This document shows, one piece after another, positions 56,616-64,000 of a stretch of DNA of 64,000 bases (position 1 is the first letter of the stretch; every line of letters starts with the position of its first letter). Source of the DNA: Cycas panzhihuaensis (taxonomy: Eukaryota > Cycadophyta); assembly GCA_023213395.1 (NCBI GenBank), contig CM041465.1, forward strand, positions 98,897,741 to 98,961,740, written 5' to 3'. The notes below the pieces were generated by a model that worked only from the letters and a program-made list of their open reading frames with translations, made no database searches and was not told the DNA's origin. A program made the translations under genes and the position numbers.

Positions 56616-57843
56616 ATGATGAGCTTCATCGAGATGATGACACAGGGGGATCGATGGATACTGAGGTGATATGGACTAATGAAGATTATCAGGACACCTT
56701 AATATGCTTCAGCTCAACGTCTCGTAATGGACATAGTTGCCCACTGGGATCACAGGCAGCATGTGTTCCACCTCCCCTAGGTGGGAGACATCACTATCAC
56801 ACCAGGGGACATTCGAAGGATCCTAGGCATACCAGCAGGAGGAGTGCTAGTGTCACTAGGGATATTGACTAGCAATGATGCTACACATAGGGAGGCATCC
56901 ATGTTCTTCATTGGCTAGGACAGGTGGGACATATGAGGAGTGTCGATTCAGACTATGGTTATGTCGCAGATTCCTTGGGTGAGAAAGTTGAGCACATTAG
57001 GCATTTTGTTTTAGGTTTCTTAGAAATAGAACTACAGGGACATACTCAGTAGATGGATGGAGACAGTCAAGAGGTGCAAGGCCAAGGAGAGACTGGATTG
57101 GGCTACTCTAATAGTAGTGAACATGGTCACCTAGTTAGATGCCATCAGGGTGACTGAGAGAGGAGGATTCTCTTACTGTATGATGTTACAGTGCTGGTTC
57201 TTTGATCACTTTGGGGTAGTAGCACCGCCAGGAGGACCACACCCCATCTTAGCATGAGCTCTTATGGTACACAAGTAGTAGACTTGGTTTAGAGGGATCG
57301 AGGACCAGGCTCATGTTAGACGATCAATAGAAGCAACATCACTAGACCTCCTCACTATGGCGAACTATACGACAGATCCATATAAAGGAGTGAGGTGGGA
57401 TAGTGATGATGAGGCAGAGGAGAAGGAGGTATACCAAGAGATAGAGATGACGATGATGGAGGCAACGGGGGTGATGGGGTATGCCCATCATGAGTAGCAG
57501 GTGAAGAGGCGAGTCTATCAGGGACTGCAAGAGGCGAGGCAAGACCCTCAGGAGCCGCGGAGGAGAGGAAAGTCTCTCAGGAGCTGTAGGGATAGGTAGG
57601 CCACCCTGCAAACCAGTCCAGAGATTGAGGGTGGTAAGCAGAGCTCAGGTAGTGGTAGCGGTAGTAGTAGTAGTGGTAGATGGGGGAGGAGATGCCCCAA
57701 CAGACCAGGTGATAGGTGATGTGGTACCCAAGGAGGAAGAGGTACCAGCAGTTGAGGGAGGTCTCGAGGAGGAGGCAGTCATCCCAGTCAAGGAGCCGAC
57801 CATCCTAAGAGGTGAGACACTACCTTTTCCTATCGGCTTTTGA
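56616..57843 (+). pseudogene. E4 antisense ORF1, plant-mobile-domain-like
   Basis: ATG at 56616 (MMSFIEMMTQGDRW). Core: QRLVMDIVAHWDHRQHVFHLP, then VGDITITPGDIRRILGIPAGG, the clearest PMD-type opening of the three copies. Then LVSLGILTSNDATHREASMF and SIQTMVMSQIPWVRKLS. The C-terminal part (57625-57843) is open and acidic: VPKEEEVPAVEGGLEEEAVI, ending at TGA 57841-57843. A Trp/Gln-to-stop pattern (TAG) breaks the first half. A GTA-rich stretch lies at about 57640-57680. Confidence 0.62.
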
Positions 57844-57944
57844 CCACCAGGTCTTCAGATGGTTTGTTTTAATTTGGTTTTGGGAATTTAAAATATACAT
57901 AGATGTATAGACTGATATGTGGTATGTTTGGCTTGGTAAGAGCA

Positions 57945-58462
57945 GTGGGGATGGCAAGGTTAGTCGAGGTAGTAGTCTGGGAGGTATTTTCCTAGGTCTA
58001 CGAGGAGGGGCAACCTCCCATCTAGGCTAGAGAGGAGCCACGATCAACGGGGACACACACAGCAGAATTCACCCCACTAATTAGGATCAGGGACATATGG
58101 GTAGTAGAGTCCTAGGAACACCAGGCGATGATGGGATAGCTATAGGGAGAGTTGGATGGGACCCACGCAAAGAGAGACCGGTCGATCATGGAGAGAGATA
58201 TCCTACAAGGCCAGGTCCATACATTAAAGGTTTAGGGCAGAGGAGCATGCAGAGATGTAGAGGGCTACATCCAGATAACCATGCTCGAGGAGAGACTCTA
58301 AGGCATAGAGGGAGAGAGAGATCGTATCTCGATGTGATACGATCAACTGGTGGACCAGGTGTTAGCAAGGTCATTGCAAAGCATGAAACAGACACATACG
58401 ATGACTACGACCCTGAGGAGGCCTCGAGATGAGGGGAGTGAGGCTGGAGCTCACAGAGGTGT
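57945..58462 (+). pseudogene. E4 antisense ORF2 (native part)
   Basis: Equivalent to E2 24605-25120: MARLVEVVVWEV-like start after the AT-rich gap (57844-57944), coiled-coil-like middle, and a tail reading THTMTTTLRRPRDEGSEAG-like before the junction at 58462. Directly after it, the same tail starts again in the E2-like version. Decayed by stops and shifts. Confidence 0.5.
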
Positions 58463-59703
58463 AAGACGCATACTCACACAATGGTGATGACCCCGAGGAG
58501 GCCACGAGATAAAGGGAGTGAGGCAGGGGGCTCCTAGAGACTAAGGAGGAGTCTAAGAGGGATGTCATCCCCAGGAGAGGGATCACATCAACCGGGAGAT
58601 GATGCCCTAGGGGCGGGGCAGCAGTAGAGTAGTATATAGGAGTTTTTATTTTAGACAGAGGAAAGCACAGACCTCTAGGGAGTCACCATATATAGTCACA
58701 TGATTGTACCCTCCCTGCAAGGACTCTGGCTTGCCACAAATGATGTACCATACCATTTGTATGATATGACACACATGATTATTTTGATGTATATAGATGG
58801 GGTGATTGGTATCCTAATCAATGTATAATGATGTGTATCATAATATGTGATGGATGATATGTATTATTCTGTTTACATGTTTATGTATGTATATGTATAA
58901 GGGTGCACGGATACATGAGGATATGTATGATTGTACTTTAAGCTGATTATTATATGATTTATGTGTTATGATATTTGTTTGAGCTATATATATTTCCTTT
59001 CATGTAAGGCCATATTCCTAGCAGAGACACACACTTTCACCATGGGTGGCAGCGATAGATACATGTGAGGCTAGGAAATAGGGTGGTACACATGTCCACA
59101 CGGGAGCATAGCGGGATATGCAAAGGAAATACCAAATAGGACGGGAGTGATGACACTCTAGGATGTCATCCTAATTGGGGGCATTACCCAAATAGGAGGA
59201 CAAGGTCCCAAGAGAAATGGGAATAAGGGTTCTGTAGGAGGAACCAAAAAGGAACGAGAGGGCCACCCTGAGCCATCATTCTGCCTGTGGCTAGGAGGAA
59301 TGGGAACAAGATTAGGATGGTAGTTTAGGCTTATTTTAGAGTGTAAAGAGAGAAGGAAACGTGCCTAACCCACACAGGGGTAGGGGTAGGCACACGTAGA
59401 TGAAGGAGAAGTGCCTCCATGAGTGGCTCGTCGATATGGATGCCTACGTGGGACTGCTCAGGGAGGGCGAGAAGGTAAAAGAAGTGGCTGGTTTAGAACC
59501 AATAGCTCAGGAGCTAATGTAGAATGAAGAGGAGTAGGAACATCTGGTCAAGATATCCCCCTAGGTGCTTGTGAAACCAAGGTATCACATCGAGGAGAGG
59601 GCTCATAACCCTTGCTATCCAACTCAGAATCACTCATGATGGCTAAGTAACAGTAATTACCTATACTAATAGGGGAAAACCTGACTAGGTTTGGCTCATG
59701 ACA

Positions 59704-60548
59704 TGGCATAAGCTCTAACTGATGAAGGTCGATCTCCTAAAATAAAGGTTCCACAAAAGGGGTAGCCTCCTCAGGATCGCTATCTTCATCATTAAAGATA
59801 GCCTGGCAGGCTGGATAAGAGGTGTGATATGGCATAGGCTCATGGGCGATAACTTTAACTCGTCCTTCATGGACAAATTTAAGTTACCCCTAATGTGAGG
59901 AGCAGATTGCTCCCATTTGGTCAAGCCATGGTCAGCCCAATAAGAGGTTGTACTCCACATCGATGTCAAGTATAATAACTTTGATAGAAATGGTCTTCCC
60001 TCCTAAGGTGAGGGAAAGGGAGACTGTCCCTAAGGGGGACTTCTCAATCCCATCATACCCTTGGCATTTCTAAGGGACAGACTCAAGAGCCACTATGCCT
60101 AGCTCCTTGAGCATACGTCCAACTATAGCATTAACCGAGGAGCCATTATCTATAATGGTCCTCTTTATGATAAAATCAGGAGTGTTAACAGAAATGACAA
60201 ATGGGTAATGCAAAAGCTTCTCCCATTCACTGGGAGATGGGAGATCTTGGGGATCGAATGAGATGGCAGGTGGTCCATGGGAGGTAGCACCTACTGCATG
60301 GATGGAAGCATCTTATTGGCTAAGAGCTTCAAGAAGAATAGCGCATTACTCAGGGAGGCTTCTCAAGACATCCATCAAGGACATCCTTGTAGCGACGGTA
60401 TGGAGCTCATCAATGATAGAGAAGGGCTTCCCTTTCGTAGTAGGTTGGGGAAGTACCCTTCGAAAATCGTAATGACCAAGGCATACGAAAACAGTCTTGG
60501 GAAGTGCAGGAGCTTCTGGAAAAGAAGTTTCTGGAAGAGGATCAAGGT
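59704..60548 (-). pseudogene. E4 aspartic protease
   Basis: Copy of the E2 protease (26446-27290): PKTVFVCLGHYDFRRVLP, GKPFSIIDELHTVATRM, the VDNGSS loop and VEYNLLLG. Here HYDFRR keeps Arg where E2 has a stop, so E2 gained that stop after the copying. Other stops are shared. Confidence 0.78.
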
Positions 60549-62945
60549 GAGATGTGGACGAAGAGGTGCCAGTGGCTTCTTTGGCAGCTTGAGACCGGGT
60601 TAAGGCATATAGAGGGGTAGTCTCAAGAATCTGGATCACCTTCTTTCCCTTATTTCACGACCACAAAGGTGAAGGGATATGACAGTCTAAGGAATGCAAG
60701 GAAGAAGATGAACCATGCGTGCCCTTTCCTTTACTTTGTGAAGGGTGAGAATTCAGAGATCTTCCCCGGTTCTAGTTGTTCTTTGGTTGAGCGTTATGAT
60801 CACGCTCCTCATACTTAGAGACCAGATCCCTATGGACCGATTGGTCGAGGTTGGGCCTTGAGGCCCATTTGGGAGATGAGTCACATTGTGAGGCATCCCT
60901 AGGATGTTGAACCTGACAACGTACATTGTCATGGAAACATTTACCATAAACAAAACACCACTTCTTCTCAAGCAAGGAATCAGTTCTCCTTGATTGAGAG
61001 GGCTGAGTGTTGCTGCCCTTGGGAGGAGCGGCCTAATAAGCTTGTTGGATGTGGGTGACGAAGGAGCTTGAAGTTTAAGTTCCTTCATCGTACGTTCGCA
61101 TGAACGTATAGTATAAGTGAATGGGTTTAGGTTCTTCTCGGTTGAGTGAGAAGAAGACCTAGCAGATTGTTGTGGTTTGGTTTCTTTGGTTTGGGGTGGT
61201 GCCTCACATCATTATGAGGGCTTAAGGGGATTTTTGAGTCCAACCTAGATCTCAATAGCTTCAAGTGCTAAGCACTTTGTGATGGTAGAATCACATGTGG
61301 TTGCCCCCATCTTAAGGACCTCCACATGGACTTCAGGATGAAGTGCATTAATGAAGAGGTCTCTCTTCAATTCCTCAGGCAAAGTAGCCTTAGTGGAATG
61401 GAGGAGGTCATAGAATTACCACACAAAGTCATGATTCATCTCATCATGACCTTATTTAATCGAAAGGAGGGGTTTTATTCCACTTTCAAATAGACGAGCC
61501 ACATTAAAATAGTTGATGAATTCATCCATAAGTTGCTGGAATGAGAAAATAGAATGGGCAGGCAAGCGATAAAACCATTTAAGGGCATTGCCTTGTAAGG
61601 ATCGTGGAAATAATTTCATTAGTATGTGACCATAGTCCCAGTAGTCTATATGCGCCATAGAGAAACTACAAAAATTACAGACGTGCTCTACTAGATCCTG
61701 TGATGAAGTTCCATCGAACTTAGGAACTTTGGGAGGATGAGGCGGTAAGTTGGTTCTTAGCACCTCAATAGATAATGGTGTAGATCTATAATCCATAAAG
61801 GGATGTGCCCTCACTTGTATCATAGGATCAACAAATGATGTGGTAGGTAATGGTCAAGGAATAGATGGAGGTGGAAGGCCCATCCCTCCTTGAGGAAATG
61901 TCCCTTATTGGAAAGAGACTTGAGGATAAGTGCCTTGAAAGGAAGTTGGGTTTCCTTGCAAAGGTGCAGCATAAGGAGCTATGCAGGATGGTGGAAACGA
62001 GAGGTGAGGGACTGAGTTTTGTCCATATGGGCCACCCGTGGGTGGCGCGACCCTATATGAATGTAAAGGGTCCACCCCATAAACCAAAATGTGGTTCCCT
62101 TTACTATGCTCCTAAGGCTGAGATGTATAGCCTGGGGGTACGTAAAGAGAAGGACCACTAGACTATGGGGATCCCACATGACTAGTAGTAGGGGTGTTAG
62201 TAGGACCTCTAGGCCTACTAGAAAATGCATATGCCACATTAGGAGTGACATGTTGGCTTAACTAGGAAAATATATGCTAACCCCAATATAGAAGAAAGAC
62301 ATACTGCGAGAGGGCCCCGAATAGTTGGGATCGTGATGAGGAATAGAAGGTGCAATGGACATCCCTAGGGTAGATGTAAAGATGAAATAGGGTAGATGTG
62401 TAGGCATAAAGGGGTTGCTTGTTGCGAGAGATATAGATGCAGATGAAGACAGTAGGATAGGTGTGGATGAAGAAGGTGCCCCACCATGCAAGGCATCTTC
62501 AAAGCATCTAGGACGTAATTGAAGATGAGCAGCATAAAAGCACTCGTTAAGAGCTTCAACCACGTCGGTAGGAGGGGTATCCACGCAATCGTAGGAGGTA
62601 GACAAGACCTCAAATTAAGTAGATACCTAAGGCAATCCTCATAAGAATCACCACCTGGGTGATGAATCTCAAGAGACGATGGGCCCTCTAGTTATGGAGT
62701 AGAGGGATGGGCATTAAGTGGGCAATGTTGATCACCTGAATAGCAAATAGGATCATCACCCTCTTGGGTGGACCTTGGAAAAGATGTGGGGAACTTATGA
62801 GCTCCCGAAGTAAAGGCATGATAAGCCCAATCTAAAGGGTATCCTTCCACTGTTAAATCAGAATCCGACGATGGAAGAGGGCGTGTCACGTGATCTTCTA
62901 ACAAATGGGACAAACCTCGTAGGCAACGTAAGAAGCATCACATAC
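60549..62945 (-). pseudogene. E4 gag
   Basis: Copy of E2 gag. The core gag domain lies at 61452-61823 (KVPKFDGTSSQDLVEHVCNF, LMKLFPRSLQGNALKWFYRL, SFQQLMDEFINYF). The knuckle with His-to-Tyr change (WCFVYGKCFHDNVRC) is the same. Leader ORF MSHLLEDHVTRPLPSSDSDL at 62913-62692. Stops and shifts are shared with E2. Confidence 0.8.
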
Positions 62946-63082
62946 AAAACTTTCTAATGCGTTAGAAGAAAAAGAATATAAATATGTGTTGGGGGCTACC
63001 CAACGAAAGAGGTAAGTGGAGAAAACTACCAAAAGATAGTAGCATCAACAAAAAGGGATAGGAACTAGCTTCCTTACTAGTA

Positions 63083-63102
63083 GGTCCCCAGTATGGTTGC
63101 CA
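63083..63102 (-). other. E4 primer-binding site
   Basis: Minus TGGCAACCATACTGGGGACC, same as E2. Confidence 0.6.
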
Positions 63103-63103
63103 G

Positions 63104-64000
63104 TGGAAGTGCATCTACAGGATAGTCACTATGCTCAATAGGAATGAAGATGGTCAACAGTTGATGTTGAGGGTATGGATGAGAACCTACAAGCAAAGGG
63201 AACACCATGTAGGGCATCTGTACGCTAGAGCACAAGTTTGGGACTCGCGAATGGAACCCAACTACCTTATAGTAGCTTTCAATCTGAAAGAAAAGGTGCA
63301 TGCAGGGGTAGCCTGGATGGTCTCAAGAGGAAGGTCCTCCCACCCTTGATTGGCCAAAAGAGAAGAAGAGGAATCCTCGATGGGTTTTCCTATGACGAAG
63401 GAAAACAAAGGTGATAGGGTATAGGCAAAGGGCCTAGGATGAATGTGAGTAAGCTTCCCTAGATTATTTGGTTTAGATAAATACAACTAATGGAAGAAGT
63501 AAAGAGATGGACTAAAGGCAACTCTCTCATTTTCTCTCTCTTTCACTCAATATGCAAAGGACAAGAGAAAGCAAAAGGAAGTACAAGTGTTTCGCATGTA
63601 AGCAAGCAAGCTAGACGAAATGCATGTATGGGTATTTTCACGATGGATAGGATAAAGGAGGAGGAATGTATTTCCTACTATGCCCTTTCCTATAAAAAGC
63701 AAACATGTGACGTTCTTATGTAAAATATGCAAGTGGCTAATTAATTTCTCCTTTTTACTCTTATGTAACCTATTAGATTAATATAATAAATTCTGTACAA
63801 AAGCAAAAAAAGAAAAAGGGGTGATGGGAAAGAGGGACGCACTGAAAGTGTGGCAGTCGATGAAGGGCCTTGCTTGTGTGCAATATACGCCCTCTCACCA
63901 ATCGGTTAATGTATGATCAAGGTTGATCACGCAAGATAGGGGCTTCCTTACCTTCCCCTTATAAGAGATAAGCGGGATGGAAAAGATAAGGGAAGCAAAT
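63104..64000 (-). repeat. E4 5' LTR (partial)
   Basis: Plus strand TGGAAGTGCATCTACAGG; same as the E2 5' LTR from 29859 with few changes. Contains the GGTAAG block (63941-63957). The remaining about 1.9 kb lies outside. Confidence 0.88.

Larger units (their letters stand above)
52316..64000 (-). mobile_element. Gypsy element E4 (5' LTR runs off window)
   Basis: Minus orientation: 3' LTR 52316-54396, second RNase H, opposite-strand PMD-like gene, then, from 58463, gag and protease region and 5' LTR nearly identical to E2. RT/RNase H/integrase missing as in E2. The left part differs strongly from E2, the right part by about 1%, so E4 is a mosaic. Confidence 0.82.
58463..64000. repeat. Block nearly identical to E2 25041 to about 30760
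   Basis: About 5.5 kb, same strand, with roughly one difference per 75-100 bases in parts compared by eye. Offset is 33422 up to the 164-bp gap at 59401, then 33258, then 33245 after a 13-bp unit loss near 61047. Shared in-frame stops and frameshifts show that decayed DNA was copied. It runs off the window. Confidence 0.92.

Noticed and set aside
1-64000. Host protein-coding genes, tRNA or rRNA genes
   Set aside because: No exon-like frames with host-family motifs, no cloverleaf or rRNA sequence recognised; tRNA-like matches are only the primer-binding sites.

Overview
This window looks like nuclear intergenic DNA from a land plant with a large, repeat-rich genome. I see no host gene, no tRNA or rRNA and no prokaryotic signals. 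Almost every stretch belongs to decayed LTR retrotransposons, many nested inside one another. Family features are plant-like: a Ty1/copia primer site matching initiator tRNA-Met, and a Ty3/gypsy family resembling the Tat/Ogre/Retand group (about 3 kb LTRs, a TGG...TGGGGACC primer site, a CHHC-type gag knuckle, a second RNase H, and an extra antisense ORF). Species cannot be told from the sequence.

Layout. (i) 1-~660: a minus-strand copia LTR (151-643) with a primer site on one side and a polypurine tract on the other. (ii) E1, a plus-strand gypsy element 5'-truncated near 830: protease, RT, RNase H and integrase (836-5142), an antisense two-part ORF (7787 down to 5910), a second RNase H split by a solo LTR (9142-12091), a polypurine tract (12871-12880) and the 3' LTR (12881-37778). 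(iii) That 3' LTR is split by C1, a plus-strand copia (14382-36202, TSD ATTTC). (iv) C1 is split by E2, a minus-strand gypsy element (18427-32679, TSD CATAT). (v) 37779-39645 is the 3' part of another gypsy LTR, followed by about 770 bp of unassigned AT-rich DNA. (vi) E3, a minus-strand gypsy element (LTR 40414-51240), has its LTR split by C2, a minus-strand copia (41509-49103). (vii) E4, a minus-strand gypsy element (52316 past the window end), interrupts E3. From 58463 onward E4 is almost identical to E2 from 25041 onward.

How the parts relate. The gypsy family carries, in its own sense: LTR, primer site, gag, protease, RT, RNase H, integrase, then an opposite-strand gene (plant-mobile-domain-like protein, acidic linker, coiled-coil ORF), then a second RNase H ending just before the polypurine tract. 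E2 and E4 lack RT, RNase H and integrase and look non-autonomous. All coding regions contain stops and frameshifts, so everything here is read as pseudogene.

Most interesting: the antisense PMD-like gene in three copies; a palindromic motif at a fixed place in each U3 and again in the leader of the antisense gene; the downstream second RNase H; a strongly conserved splice-donor-like block in the LTRs; and the E2/E4 mosaic, in which copies of already decayed DNA are about 1% different although the two LTRs of E2 differ by about 11% in the part compared. Coordinates of domain edges are estimates from reading; LTR ends and TSDs were placed base by base.
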